A stretch of DNA of 64,000 bases from Candidatus Krumholzibacteriota bacterium (GTDB lineage Bacteria > Krumholzibacteriota > Krumholzibacteriia > Krumholzibacteriales > WJIX01): assembly GCA_034520215.1 (NCBI GenBank), contig JAXHNR010000001.1:1-64000 (forward strand), written 5' to 3'. Position 1 is the stretch's first letter; each line of letters opens with the position of its first letter. The position numbers and the translations under genes are program-made. Positions 26,601 through 36,280 of this stretch are shown here, one piece after another. The notes beneath the pieces were generated by a model, which was not told where the DNA came from, did not search any database, and worked only from the letters and a program-made list of their open reading frames with translations.

Positions 26601-27425
26601 ATGTCGTGTCTGTATGACGATATCAGAAAAGCTGTTTCATACATTAGGAAACAAGTAAAAACACGTCCGGCATACGGGCTGATTCTCGGCAGCGGCCTTG
26701 GCGGACTTGCCGGCAAGATAGATGTCAGCGCAAAGATACCATACGGCGAGATTCCCGGATTTTCCGTTTCGACTGTGGAGGGTCTTCACGCGGGCAATTT
26801 GATAATAGGCAAACTGTCAGGGAAGCGGGTTGTGGCTATGGAGGGGAGGGTTCATTACTATGAGGGATACTCTATGAAGGAGATAACATTTCCAATTAGA
26901 GTGATGAAGGCTCTGGGGGTAAACTCCCTGATATTAACTTCCGCGGTAGGCGCCATGAACCCTCAACTTACGCCGGGGTCACTGGTTGTGCTGACAGATC
27001 ATATAAACCTGATGGGGGATAATCCCCTTATCGGCCCGAACGATGAGAGGCTGGGTCCCCGTTTCCCTGATATGAGCATGCCCTATAACAGGAATTACAT
27101 CTCGAGAATCGAGAAAGTGGGGCTGGACCTGAAGATCCCCTTAAAGAGGGGGGTTCTTGCCGCCGTGGCGGGACCAAATCTTGAAACAGCGGCTGAATAC
27201 CGTTTTCTGAGGCGCGTGGGCGCTGATATAGTGGGAATGTCTATAGTCCCCGAGAATATTGTGGCGGTACATGCAGGGATGAAAGTGCTTGGGATATCGA
27301 TCGTTACCGATCAAGCTCTTCCTGACTGTCTTGAACCTGTTGATATAAAAGAGATAGTAAGAGTGGCAAAAAAGGGCGAGAAAAAATTGTGCAAACTGGT
27401 CAGAGAATTTCTAAGAAGGTTTTGA
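26601..27425 (+). CDS. Purine-nucleoside phosphorylase, trimeric class I type
   Basis: A 274-residue cytosolic enzyme that splits purine nucleosides with phosphate. Motifs in order are ILGSGLGGLA (phosphate-binding loop, about 31-40), VEGLHAGNLIIGKLSG, MEGRVHYYEGYSM, LGVNSLILTSAVGAMNP (about 110-126), VLTDHINLMGDNPLIG, ETAAEYRFLRRVGADIVGMSIVPE (ribose/base contact region) and SIVTDQALPD. ATG 26601 is chosen because AGAAGGAAAGG precedes it; a TTG at 26553 would add 16 residues with no RBS. It lies upstream of ileS in the same direction (68 bases). Confidence 0.9.
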   Translation: MSCLYDDIRKAVSYIRKQVKTRPAYGLILGSGLGGLAGKIDVSAKIPYGEIPGFSVSTVEGLHAGNLIIGKLSGKRVVAMEGRVHYYEGYSMKEITFPIRVMKALGVNSLILTSAVGAMNPQLTPGSLVVLTDHINLMGDNPLIGPNDERLGPRFPDMSMPYNRNYISRIEKVGLDLKIPLKRGVLAAVAGPNLETAAEYRFLRRVGADIVGMSIVPENIVAVHAGMKVLGISIVTDQALPDCLEPVDIKEIVRVAKKGEKKLCKLVREFLRRF

Positions 27426-27493
27426 GTATTTCTCCTGTTAACATTATATTCCTTAGAGGAAATGTCGTATAGGTTACAGATGGAGCAAATGAA

Positions 27494-30400
27494 GTGAAAG
27501 AGAAAGAGAAGAAAAATATATACAGAGATCTGCCCCCTCTTGCCAAACCCGCCGAGGCTGAAGCGGAAGTGTTGAAATATTGGGATGATTACGGGATATT
27601 TGGCAGAAGTCTCGAGAAGCGTTCTCCGGAAAATCCTTTTGTGTTCTATGAAGGGCCTCCCACGGCTAATGGGAGACCCGGGGTTCATCATGCTATGTCA
27701 AGGACAATCAAAGATACGATCTGCAGATTTAAAACAATGCGGGGATACAGGGTTGAAAGAAAAGCGGGGTGGGATACACACGGACTTCCGGTTGAGATAG
27801 AGGTTGAAAAAAAGTTGGGCCTTGACGGCAAAGAACAGATTGAAGAGCACGGAGTCGAGGATTTTAACAGGGAATGCCGGAAGAGTATATTTAAGTATCT
27901 GGATGAATGGCACGAGTTCACACGCATGCTCGGTTTCTGGCTTGATCTTGACAACCCTTATGTTACATGTACGAATGAATATATAGAATCGGTGTGGTGG
28001 ATTCTTAAGCAATTCTGGAATAAGAATTTACTTTATGAAGGACATAAAATTGTTCCCTATTGTTCCCGTTGCGGAACTTCACTCTCAAGCCACGAAGTCT
28101 CGCAGGGATACAAAGAAGTAAAAGATCCTTCAATTTATTTCAAGCTCCCCCTCAAAGACGAGGAGGCGAGCTTTCTTGTCTGGACCACGACTCCATGGAC
28201 TCTGCTTTCCAATGTGGCTCTCGCGGTCGGTCCTGAATATAAATATGTAAAAGTAAAGTCTAATGGAGAAATCCTTATACTTGCCGAAGCTCTAACGGCT
28301 GTCTTAGGAGATGAATTTGAGGTTCTTGACAGGTTCGACGGAAAAGAGCTTGTAGGCAAAGAGTACAAACCCTGCTTCCCCTATTTTGAAGACGCCAAGG
28401 GCGCGTTCAGGGTAATAGCGGGGGATTTTGTGACTCTCGCCGACGGTACGGGAATAGTTCATATCGCGCCCGCTTTCGGTGAGGATGACTATAAAGTAGG
28501 AGAGGCTGAAAATCTGCCCTTTGTTCAGCCTGTTGATAAGAAGGGGAGATTTACTGAGGATATCGAGCCCTGGCCCGGCGTCTTTGTAAAAGATTGCGAC
28601 CCCGAAATTATTGCTGATCTTAACAAGCGGGGGATACTCTACAGGAGCGGAGAGATTGAGCATTCATATCCGTTCTGCTGGAGGTGTGATTCCCCACTTC
28701 TTTACTACGGCAGGCGCTCATGGTATATCAAGACTACTGCCTTTAAGGACAAGCTGATTGAAGCCAATTCTAAAATAGAATGGTTCCCCCCTGAAGTAGG
28801 AGAGAACAGATTTGCCAGATGGCTTGAGGGGAATGTCGATTGGGCTTTAAGCCGTGAACGCTACTGGGGCACGCCCCTTAATATCTGGATATGTAATTCG
28901 TGCGGAGAGAAGTTCTGCCCCGCAGGTGTGGAGGAATTAAAAGAGGTCAGCGGGAATTTTCCCGAAGACTACGATCTCCATAAGCCTTTTGTTGATGAGC
29001 TGGATGTCTCGTGCCCCCAGTGCGGCGCAAGCATGAAGAGGGTTCCGGACGTTATCGATTGCTGGTTTGATTCAGGCGCGATGCCGTTCGCGCAGCATCA
29101 TTACCCTTTTGAAAACAAGGATGTTTTTGAGAATCAGTATCCAGCGGAATTTATCAGCGAAGGTGTTGACCAGTCGCGCGGATGGTTCTATTCACTTCTC
29201 GTAATAGGGGTATTTTTGAAAAAAGAAAGTCCATACCGCAGATGTCTGCCCCATGGAATGGTTCTCGACGCCAATGGCCGGAAGATGAGCAAAAGCCGGG
29301 GGAACGCGGTTTTCGCGCGCGACGCTCTGAACACTTACGGCGCCGACGCTCTAAGGTGGTTTCTTATGACATCGGGAGCTCCTCATCTCGCAAAGCGCTT
29401 TGATACGGATTCCCTTAAGGACTCGGCCAACAGATTTATCGGCACATTCAAGAATCTTTACAGCTTTTTCGCGATGTACGCGAGACTTGACGGTTTTGTT
29501 CCAGCCGGAGAAATCGAAAGTGATAATTTAATAGATAAATGGCTTCTTTCCGTATATAACTCTACGATAAAGGAAGTTACAGAAGCTCTGGACGCTTATG
29601 ACATTAACCGGGCAGGCAGAAAGTTATCGGTTTTCGCTGTTGACCAGCTCAGCAACTGGTATTTAAGACGCTGCCGCAGAAGATTCTGGAAGAACGAAAT
29701 GAGCGGTGATAAAAGGGCGGCTTATGAAACATATTATATGGTTCTCAGTGGATTGACCAGGCTTATGGCCCCGATTGTACCTTTTATAAGCGAGTCTGTT
29801 TATCTGAGACTCAACAGCTACAGGGAGGAAGAAGAGGGGAATCTCAGTGTTCATCTGCAGGATTATCCTGAATATGACGAAGAGATGATTGACGGAGAGC
29901 TTGAAAGAAAAATGCGGGAAGTTCTTCAGGTTGTAATAGCCGGCAGGGCGGCCAGGAACAAAGCGGGAATAAAGGTCAGAACACCCCTTTCTGAACTCCT
30001 TGTATCTAATGCCTCTTCCGGAAGGGTTGATTGGCTGGATGATCAGGGGTATACATCTCTGGTTCATGATGAGCTCAACGTTAAAAAGATATCATACGCG
30101 GAGAGTGCCGATGACTACATTCTTCTTACTGCCAAACCGGAATATTCCTTGCTCGGAAAGAGGTTTGGTAAAAAGATAAAGGAAGTATCCCGGGTTATTG
30201 AAGAATTGCCAAGCGCTAAGCTTAAGGCTCTCGAATCTGACGGAGAGATATTTATCGATATTGAAGGGAAGAGAGAAAAATTTATATCCGAGGAAATCAA
30301 AATATCCAGGAAGACCATCGAAAACTTCGAAGTGGAAGAAGAATCCGATATGACGGTTGTTCTTAACACTGAATTAACCCCCGAACTGATTAGAGAGGGG

Positions 30401-30646
30401 ATAGCCAGAGACTTAGTGAACAGAATTCAGAATCTGAGGAAGGACTCGGATTTTGAAATAAGCGATAGAATAGTTTTATCCCACGAATCTGATGAGGAAA
30501 TTGAAGAGGTCTTTGCTGAATTCGACGATTATATCCGAAGTGAAACTTTAACTGAGTCTATTTCCAGGGGTAAAAAGGATTGGCCTTTTACCGCGGAGTT
30601 CGAACTTAATGACTTAAGCGTTAAAATCTGGACGAAACTTACCTGA
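27494..30646 (+). CDS. ileS: Isoleucyl-tRNA synthetase, eukaryote-like (type 2) form
   Basis: A 1050-residue class Ia synthetase. The N-terminal catalytic entry PPTANGRPGVHHAMSRTIKD carries the HIGH-equivalent signature, GWDTHGLPVEIEVEKKLG is typical of IleRS, the editing (CP1) domain has LVWTTTPWTLLSN and DFVTLADGTGIVHIAPAFGEDD, and KMSKSRGN is the KMSKS loop (about residue 596). The PTANGRPG..H and EIEVEKKLG wording and length fit the type 2, eukaryote-like class, which is generally less sensitive to mupirocin than type 1; this is family knowledge, not tested here. GTG 27494 is the start. The dksA-like gene follows within 27 bases. Confidence 0.93.
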   Translation: MKEKEKKNIYRDLPPLAKPAEAEAEVLKYWDDYGIFGRSLEKRSPENPFVFYEGPPTANGRPGVHHAMSRTIKDTICRFKTMRGYRVERKAGWDTHGLPVEIEVEKKLGLDGKEQIEEHGVEDFNRECRKSIFKYLDEWHEFTRMLGFWLDLDNPYVTCTNEYIESVWWILKQFWNKNLLYEGHKIVPYCSRCGTSLSSHEVSQGYKEVKDPSIYFKLPLKDEEASFLVWTTTPWTLLSNVALAVGPEYKYVKVKSNGEILILAEALTAVLGDEFEVLDRFDGKELVGKEYKPCFPYFEDAKGAFRVIAGDFVTLADGTGIVHIAPAFGEDDYKVGEAENLPFVQPVDKKGRFTEDIEPWPGVFVKDCDPEIIADLNKRGILYRSGEIEHSYPFCWRCDSPLLYYGRRSWYIKTTAFKDKLIEANSKIEWFPPEVGENRFARWLEGNVDWALSRERYWGTPLNIWICNSCGEKFCPAGVEELKEVSGNFPEDYDLHKPFVDELDVSCPQCGASMKRVPDVIDCWFDSGAMPFAQHHYPFENKDVFENQYPAEFISEGVDQSRGWFYSLLVIGVFLKKESPYRRCLPHGMVLDANGRKMSKSRGNAVFARDALNTYGADALRWFLMTSGAPHLAKRFDTDSLKDSANRFIGTFKNLYSFFAMYARLDGFVPAGEIESDNLIDKWLLSVYNSTIKEVTEALDAYDINRAGRKLSVFAVDQLSNWYLRRCRRRFWKNEMSGDKRAAYETYYMVLSGLTRLMAPIVPFISESVYLRLNSYREEEEGNLSVHLQDYPEYDEEMIDGELERKMREVLQVVIAGRAARNKAGIKVRTPLSELLVSNASSGRVDWLDDQGYTSLVHDELNVKKISYAESADDYILLTAKPEYSLLGKRFGKKIKEVSRVIEELPSAKLKALESDGEIFIDIEGKREKFISEEIKISRKTIENFEVEEESDMTVVLNTELTPELIREGIARDLVNRIQNLRKDSDFEISDRIVLSHESDEEIEEVFAEFDDYIRSETLTESISRGKKDWPFTAEFELNDLSVKIWTKLT

Positions 30647-30673
30647 CATGCTCAGGTGGAAGGAGAATCGCAG

Positions 30674-31075
30674 ATGCCTTCAAAAAAGAGAAAAAAGTAT
30701 AATAAAAAAGAACTTGAAAAATTCAGAAAGGATATAATTGCTGAGCGGGACAGGATCATAGAAGAGCTTGACCGGATCAACGAATTGATAACTTCTTCAG
30801 CGGAAGACGAGGGAGCCAAAAAGACATATTCGAACCATTTGGCGGATCAGGGAACAGACGGCATGGAGAAGGAGAAGCTGTATTCCTATGCCAGCCAGAA
30901 AGACTCTTATTTGAGGGCCTTAAACGAAGCTATGGAGAGGCTGGAGAGAGGGATCTACGGCAAATGTGATATATGCGGGGATTTGATTCCCAAGAGAAGA
31001 CTGAATGTGGTTCCTTCGGCGAGGTTATGCATTACGTGCAAAAGTGATCAGGAGAGCGGACGGAAGGAACGATAA
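30674..31075 (+). CDS. DksA/TraR-type zinc-finger protein
   Basis: A 133-residue protein. A lysine-rich start is followed by a coiled coil (EKFRKDIIAERDRIIEELDRI), the DksA-like LADQGTDGMEKEK acidic segment and a four-cysteine zinc finger CDICGDLIPKRRL...ARLCITC (about residues 101-121). The family binds RNA polymerase or acts as a general stress regulator. ATG 30674 has AAGGAG nine bases upstream; the GTG at 30656 is less likely. It sits between ileS and lspA, a conserved order in several phyla. Confidence 0.85.
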   Translation: MPSKKRKKYNKKELEKFRKDIIAERDRIIEELDRINELITSSAEDEGAKKTYSNHLADQGTDGMEKEKLYSYASQKDSYLRALNEAMERLERGIYGKCDICGDLIPKRRLNVVPSARLCITCKSDQESGRKER

Positions 31076-31079
31076 ATAG

Positions 31080-31559
31080 ATGCTGTATTTTACGGTTGCC
31101 GCCCTTGTTGTTATCCTCGATCAGACTACCAAGAGGATTGTTCTTGAAACATGCTCAAGGGGGGGCGGCAGGGAATTGATAGGAAACTTCCTCAGGGTAA
31201 GATTGAGCTACAATCCCGGCGCGATACTGGGTGTGCTTTCAGGTTCGAGAGTTCTCCTTTTGACTGTTACAATAATTTCTATTATAGCGCTTATCTTCTT
31301 CGCGTATAAGATGAGATACGCCCCGGTCATTAAACGTTTTTCTCTGGGACTTATTCTCGGAGGCGCGTTCGGCAACCTCATTGACAGAGTGGCCTCCGGG
31401 AGTGTAGTTGATTTTCTCGACATGGGGATAGGCAAGTACCGGTGGCCCACATATAATATAGCGGACGCCGCTGTAACTGTCGGGGCGATTATACTGATTT
31501 CAGGGTTTATTCTATCTTCTGATTCTTCCAGTGAAGAAGAAAGTGAAAATCCTCATTAA
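31080..31559 (+). CDS. lspA: Lipoprotein signal peptidase II
   Basis: A 159-residue inner-membrane aspartyl protease that cleaves prolipoproteins. It has four hydrophobic segments and the two catalytic boxes GGAFGNLIDRVASGSVVDFLD and TYNIADAAVTVGAIIL with an Asp in each (LIDR and NIADAA). The early DQTTKRIV and NPGAILGVL motifs are also family-typical. ATG 31080 starts only four bases after the dksA-like stop. It matches the several lipoproteins encoded nearby. Confidence 0.93.
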   Translation: MLYFTVAALVVILDQTTKRIVLETCSRGGGRELIGNFLRVRLSYNPGAILGVLSGSRVLLLTVTIISIIALIFFAYKMRYAPVIKRFSLGLILGGAFGNLIDRVASGSVVDFLDMGIGKYRWPTYNIADAAVTVGAIILISGFILSSDSSSEEESENPH

Positions 31560-31666
31560 TTCATACGCGCTTTTCTTGTAATATCAAAGATGTTTACCGG
31601 CGGCGATTTTGGAAAAGATAACCGTTATGAAGTTCAACGAGAAAGCATTGCCGTCTCAGGGTTGTC

Positions 31667-32647
31667 ATGAGTAAAAGAATCTATGAATTTGTTGTCGACG
31701 AGAAAAGTTCGGATGAAAGACTTGATCGGTATCTCGGAAAACAGATCGAGGAGCTGTCCAGATCAAGGCTTAAGAAGGCGATAAAATCCGGAGAGGTTTT
31801 TGTCGACGGCCGTGAAGTGAGAAAAGCCGCGTACAGAGTCACAGGCGGCGAAAAAATTTTTCTTGAGTTTACTCCTCCTTCGCCCATGGAAGCCTTCCCC
31901 GAAGATATTCCTCTCAGCATTGTTTATGAAGATAAAAGTCTTTTGGTTCTGGATAAACCCGCCGGGCTTGTCGTGCATCCGGCTCCGGGGCATCGAAGCG
32001 GCACTCTTGTTAACGCTTTATTGTATCACTGTAATGATCTCTCGGGGATTGGAGGAGTACTGCGCCCCGGTATTGTTCACAGACTTGATAAAAACACTTC
32101 GGGGCTACTCGTTGTAGCCAAAAATGACGAGATTCATCATTCTCTCTCCCGGCAGCTTATGGAGAGGACTGTTTCAAGAGTATATCACGCGATAGTGTGG
32201 GGCAGAATGCCCCGCGGTGAAGGGGTAATTGATTTTCCTATAGGCAGATCAAGACGTAACAGGAAGAAGATGGCGGTGTTAAAATCGGGCGGCAGGGATG
32301 CTGTGACAAGCTACAATGTTATGGACACTTATCAGCCTTTCCAGTATATTGAAGTAAAGCTCGGTACGGGAAGAACCCATCAGATAAGGGTGCATTTTTC
32401 CTATTACGGAAGACCGGTTCTCGGGGACCCTGATTATGGGGGCAGGAAACTGCGGAAAAGGAGTCTGTCCGACAGGGAAAGGGAAATTGCTCTGAAGGCG
32501 CTTTCTGTTATTGACAGGCAGGCTCTTCATGCCGCCGAATTGTCATTTTATCATCCGATTGCCGAAAGGAAGATGAGTTTCAAGACAGCCCTTCCGGATG
32601 ATTTTGAATCGGTATTGTCGGTAATAAGGGAGGATGATGAAATATAA
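31667..32647 (+). CDS. RluD-family 23S rRNA pseudouridine synthase
   Basis: A 326-residue RNA-modifying enzyme. The N-terminus is an S4 RNA-binding domain (LDRYLGKQIEELSRSRLKKAIKSGEVFVDGREV). The catalytic domain contains LVVHPAPGH, HRLDKNTSGLLVVAKN with the catalytic Asp (about residue 140), GRTHQIRVHFSYYGRPVLGDPDYGG and the end region QALHAAELSFYHP. The length is normal for RluD-like enzymes, which modify helix 69 of 23S rRNA. It overlaps the STAS gene by 14 bases, linking it to the regulatory trio. Confidence 0.92.
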   Translation: MSKRIYEFVVDEKSSDERLDRYLGKQIEELSRSRLKKAIKSGEVFVDGREVRKAAYRVTGGEKIFLEFTPPSPMEAFPEDIPLSIVYEDKSLLVLDKPAGLVVHPAPGHRSGTLVNALLYHCNDLSGIGGVLRPGIVHRLDKNTSGLLVVAKNDEIHHSLSRQLMERTVSRVYHAIVWGRMPRGEGVIDFPIGRSRRNRKKMAVLKSGGRDAVTSYNVMDTYQPFQYIEVKLGTGRTHQIRVHFSYYGRPVLGDPDYGGRKLRKRSLSDREREIALKALSVIDRQALHAAELSFYHPIAERKMSFKTALPDDFESVLSVIREDDEI

Positions 32648-32981
32648 AACAAGAGAAAGCAGCGGGGTTGTGATCGTAGAGTTATCCGGAAAGCTTATGG
32701 GCGGCTCCGATTCGGCAAAATTCAGAGATCTTATATATGATCTTTTGGAGAAAGGCAAAAAAAATATTGTAATTGACCTTGGAAAGGTTTCATGGGTAAA
32801 CAGCGCGGGTGTGGGGATTCTTATTTCGGGCTATACGACGATGCGGAAACATCAGGGTGATTTAAAATTGCTTAACGTTTCGAACAAGATAAAGAGCCTT
32901 CTTTATGTGACTAAATTGAATTTAATATTTGAATCTTTTGAAGATGAAACCAAAGTTATTCAAAGCTATTTTGAAAATTGA
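32634..32981 (+). CDS. STAS-domain anti-sigma factor antagonist
   Basis: A 115-residue STAS protein. The signature KVSWVNSAGVGILISGYTTMRK includes the phosphorylatable serine (about Ser57), as in SpoIIAA/RsbV. GGSDSAKFRDLIYDLLEKGKKNIVIDLGKV is the preceding strand-helix pair. In partner-switching the unphosphorylated form binds the kinase/anti-sigma partner, here probably the next gene product. It overlaps the upstream pseudouridine synthase by 14 bases and is followed by the RsbW-like gene after 18 bases. Confidence 0.9.
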   Translation: MMKYKTRESSGVVIVELSGKLMGGSDSAKFRDLIYDLLEKGKKNIVIDLGKVSWVNSAGVGILISGYTTMRKHQGDLKLLNVSNKIKSLLYVTKLNLIFESFEDETKVIQSYFEN

Positions 32982-32999
32982 TTTGAAGGGGGGCAATTT

Positions 33000-33431
33000 G
33001 TGGCTGAATCTATAATGATGGAATTCCCGAGCAAGTACGAATATCTCAATCTGATCAATATTATTTGCGGAGAAATAGCGGATGATATGCAGCTTGAATC
33101 AAGTGTGGCGGATGAGGTTGCGATTTCAGTGATAGAGGCGTGCACGAATGCTCTGGAACACGGCAACAAATCCTCTCCCGAGAAATGTATACGGATTGTT
33201 ATCAACCGTCACCCGGACAGGATTGTTGTGGAAGTATATGATAGGGGAGACGGGTTTGATTATAAAGAGTATTTGGAACATATTCCCGACCCTTCAAATA
33301 TTCAGGAAACGCGCGGGAGGGGAATTTTTATTATGAAAGAAATGATGGATAATCTGTCTTTTGAGTTTGTAAAGGACAGAGGGATGAAAGTGACCCTTGA
33401 GAAGAGGTTAAACGGATCAAAGAAAAAGTAA
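33000..33431 (+). CDS. RsbW/SpoIIAB-like ATP-binding anti-sigma kinase
   Basis: A 143-residue GHKL-type protein. The N-box is VISVIEACTNALEHGNKS, the G1 box YDRGDGFDY (DxGxG), and the G2-like GRGIFIMKEMMDNLSF. These bind ATP and phosphorylate a STAS antagonist. GTG 33000 has AAGGGGGGC just before it. No sigma-factor gene is present, so the controlled sigma factor or other output is unknown. Confidence 0.9.
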   Translation: MAESIMMEFPSKYEYLNLINIICGEIADDMQLESSVADEVAISVIEACTNALEHGNKSSPEKCIRIVINRHPDRIVVEVYDRGDGFDYKEYLEHIPDPSNIQETRGRGIFIMKEMMDNLSFEFVKDRGMKVTLEKRLNGSKKK

Positions 33432-33570
33432 TTTCCGGATATACTCTTTTTACGCGAGTTCCAGTATTTTAAGCGTGAACAAACCACAGCGGATAAAAAG
33501 TTAAGTTCCTAAGTGCAAAATTATATTATCCGGAGTAAAAAATAGCGGTTTAGAGCCGTTTTGGGAGTTT

Positions 33571-35835
33571 ATGATGGCTGCTTCTTCATTTCTCGCTTCA
33601 TTATATTTTATATGCGGGGCAGTAATTTTCTTTGTGGCGATTACAATTCTCCGTTATTCAGCAAGGGATATTGTTGGTTGGGCCACAGTTCTGGTTCTCT
33701 TTTTCTCCGGCACAGGCCCCCTTCTCAGCGCGCTGGGAGTCATCCTTAAAAGCAATCTTAACGAGGGAGCTTTTCTCTTCAAAAGTCTTATTGACAGCTT
33801 CGATTACACCTGGGAATTTTTCTTTCCGTCATTAGTTCTTTTCGCGCTTGTTTATCCCGCCAAGCATAAACTATGGAAGTATATCAGGAAGGTTTCGATC
33901 ATTCTGTTCCTGCCGCATCTCTTCCACTTGATTCTGGTAATATTCCTGATAGACAGAATAAATCCATCTGATTCTTTTTCATTCTTGAAGGATGTCTCAT
34001 TTTTGCCGGATACCTTAAGTTCATATCTCGGTGAAGCAGCTAATCTTCTCGGAGTCTTTACCGGAATGCTTTTTAAAGTACATACCAAACTTTTTTCTGT
34101 CGTAAATATTTCTTACGCGGCTTTTTCAATGATTCTGCTGAGCCGTTCCCGAAAGCTTAAACTTACTCCAAGAGCTATCAGGCAGACGTGGTTTGTAATC
34201 GCCGGACTCGGAGTCTGTGTGGTTACCTATTCTGTTGCCAGATTCATCCCTGTTTTCTGGGGATATGGGGCCAGCGCCGGGCTGAGTGTTGCTTTAATCA
34301 ACGCGTCTCTCATAATCGGGGGAGGCACAATAGCCTATGTTGTTGTGCGGTACAAGTTTCTTGATATTAAGTTGATCGCCCGGAAGGGAATATTCGTTGG
34401 CGGAGTCACAGCTGTTATAGTCTCTACTTATCTTATTATCATAAAACAGCTTGTATCCTTTATTAGAGGATTTTCAGATATAAGTATAGAAGTGCTGGAG
34501 ATTGGCCTGATAGTTATTTTCATAATCATCTTTCAACCCGTTCTGGTAAGGATAGAAGACTGGGTTGAAAATATATCGATCGGGGAGGGGAAGAATCCGA
34601 GGGAAAGAATAAAGGCGCTCAGCAGTGAGCTGCTTTCAATAGTTAATATCGACAGTATGAAGAAGACAATCAAAGAAACTCTCTCGGATCTGTTTGAGGT
34701 CAGGAATCAGGAGATAATCCTCAGAGATGAAATTTATTCTCTTGTTCGCGGGGAGGATTTCGAAAAAATGGAATCCATCTTTGAGGTAGCGGGCGAGCCG
34801 ATGGGAAAGCTCGATTTTATCGAATCAATGGGATTTGAAAGACCGAAGAGAAGGGGGTTTCTGCCTCCATCGGAAAGAGATATCGCGGTTTCCGTTAATA
34901 ATCTTCCCCGGGGGATAAAATGGCTAGCCGGCTTTGAGGTTATAGTTCCCGTTATGAGAAGTGGAAAGTGTTCAGCTTTGATTCTGCTTGGGAAACATGA
35001 GCAGAGGGGGCATTATTCGGCAGGGGAGATCATGCTGCTTTCGATGCTTTCCACCCAGATAGCGGCTGTTTTTTCAAGGGTCGAACTCCTTGAAGAAGTT
35101 ATTGAGAAAAGGGTTATGGAAGAAGAATTGAGTATCGCCCGTAATATTCAGCAAAATCTTCTTCCGTCTCGCGCTCCGGAACTTGAAGGATATGAGGCTT
35201 CAGCGGTGAGTATTTCCAGCAAACAGGTAGGGGGAGATTATTTTGATTATATAACCCGTGACGATCTGTTTGCTTTCGCGGTGGCGGATGTCGCCGGTAA
35301 AGGCGTCCCCGCCTCTCTGCTTATGGCTTCGATGCAGGCAAGCCTGAGGTCTATGAAGGACAGGATAGAGGATCCCGTAAAGGTTGTAAGCAGTCTTAAT
35401 AATGTTATGTGTGATATTACCGCTGACGATAAATTCGCCACACTTTTTTACGGATGTGTTAATCTTAGCAGGAACAAACTGCTCTACAGCAATGCCGGTC
35501 ATTTCTTCCCGGTTATTATGAGAGCGGACGGTAAAATTGAAGAGCTGGATTACAGCGGGCTTATTCTCGGAGTTCAGCCTGAGTTTGAATACAGGAATCT
35601 GAAACTGAAATTTAAACCGGGCGATACGCTGATAGTTTCAACCGACGGAGTTCTGGAAGCTGAAAATGAAGACGGCGAATTTTACGGTGAAAAGAGGATG
35701 AGAGTATTTCTTTCCGAGCTCGCGGGCAGAGGCGCTGACGAGATAAGAGATTCTATAATAAGAGACGTGGGAAAATTCTCGGCCGGCAGTAAAGAAAGAG
35801 ACGATACGACGATTCTGGTGCTTAAGAGGAACTGA
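33571..35835 (+). CDS. Membrane-bound SpoIIE-type PP2C phosphatase with GAF-like sensor
   Basis: A 754-residue protein. Residues 1-330 hold about nine hydrophobic segments, a sensor-like membrane region. Residues about 360-510 look GAF-like (EIMLLSMLSTQIAAVFSRVELLE at the end). Residues about 530-754 are the SpoIIE/PP2C domain with SKQVGGDYFDYI, DVAGKGVPASLLMASMQA, GHFFPVIMR, and STDGVLEAENEDGEFYGEKRM, giving the metal-binding aspartates. The family dephosphorylates a STAS antagonist. Together with the two preceding genes it forms a complete partner-switching module: an external or lipid signal releases the antagonist, which frees the target of RsbW. Confidence 0.9.
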   Translation: MMAASSFLASLYFICGAVIFFVAITILRYSARDIVGWATVLVLFFSGTGPLLSALGVILKSNLNEGAFLFKSLIDSFDYTWEFFFPSLVLFALVYPAKHKLWKYIRKVSIILFLPHLFHLILVIFLIDRINPSDSFSFLKDVSFLPDTLSSYLGEAANLLGVFTGMLFKVHTKLFSVVNISYAAFSMILLSRSRKLKLTPRAIRQTWFVIAGLGVCVVTYSVARFIPVFWGYGASAGLSVALINASLIIGGGTIAYVVVRYKFLDIKLIARKGIFVGGVTAVIVSTYLIIIKQLVSFIRGFSDISIEVLEIGLIVIFIIIFQPVLVRIEDWVENISIGEGKNPRERIKALSSELLSIVNIDSMKKTIKETLSDLFEVRNQEIILRDEIYSLVRGEDFEKMESIFEVAGEPMGKLDFIESMGFERPKRRGFLPPSERDIAVSVNNLPRGIKWLAGFEVIVPVMRSGKCSALILLGKHEQRGHYSAGEIMLLSMLSTQIAAVFSRVELLEEVIEKRVMEEELSIARNIQQNLLPSRAPELEGYEASAVSISSKQVGGDYFDYITRDDLFAFAVADVAGKGVPASLLMASMQASLRSMKDRIEDPVKVVSSLNNVMCDITADDKFATLFYGCVNLSRNKLLYSNAGHFFPVIMRADGKIEELDYSGLILGVQPEFEYRNLKLKFKPGDTLIVSTDGVLEAENEDGEFYGEKRMRVFLSELAGRGADEIRDSIIRDVGKFSAGSKERDDTTILVLKRN

Positions 35836-35842
35836 CGGAAGA

Positions 35843-36280
35843 ATGCCCCGAAACCGTAAAGAAGATCCGCCCCGCGTACTGGGACTTGACCCGGGCGGGA
35901 AAAGAACCGGAATCGCCCTAAGCGATCCGCTGGGTATAACAGCGCAGGGACTTGAAACATTTGTTGATAGTTCGAAGATGGGTTTGCCGGAATATGTAGA
36001 GAAACTGGCGGGGGAATATAATATTAAAACTGTTGTAATCGGAATGCCACTCTCTATGAGCGGAAAAGAAATAGAGGGGACGGGAAGATCGAGGGCGCTG
36101 GCTTCTTCTATAAAAGAGAGAATAGACGCTGAGATTGTTTTTGTCGACGAGAGAATGACAAGCCTTGAATCTGAAAGGCTTCTGAGGCGGGAGGGCAGAG
36201 TGCGGGATAAAGGAAATATAGATAAAATATCGGCCGTTCTTATTCTGCAGAGCTATCTTGACGGAGTTGATAGAATATGA
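35843..36280 (+). CDS. ruvX: RuvX/YqgF-family Holliday-junction resolvase-like protein
   Basis: A 145-residue RNase H-fold protein acting in rRNA processing and/or recombination. The first strand and metal-binding Asp are in VLGLDPGGKRTGIALSDPLG (about residues 12-31), then VVIGMPLSMSGKE and VDERMTSLESERLL with later acids in DKISAVLILQSYLD. The length is normal. It starts seven bases after the phosphatase stop and overlaps mltG by four bases (ATGA). Confidence 0.9.
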   Translation: MPRNRKEDPPRVLGLDPGGKRTGIALSDPLGITAQGLETFVDSSKMGLPEYVEKLAGEYNIKTVVIGMPLSMSGKEIEGTGRSRALASSIKERIDAEIVFVDERMTSLESERLLRREGRVRDKGNIDKISAVLILQSYLDGVDRI

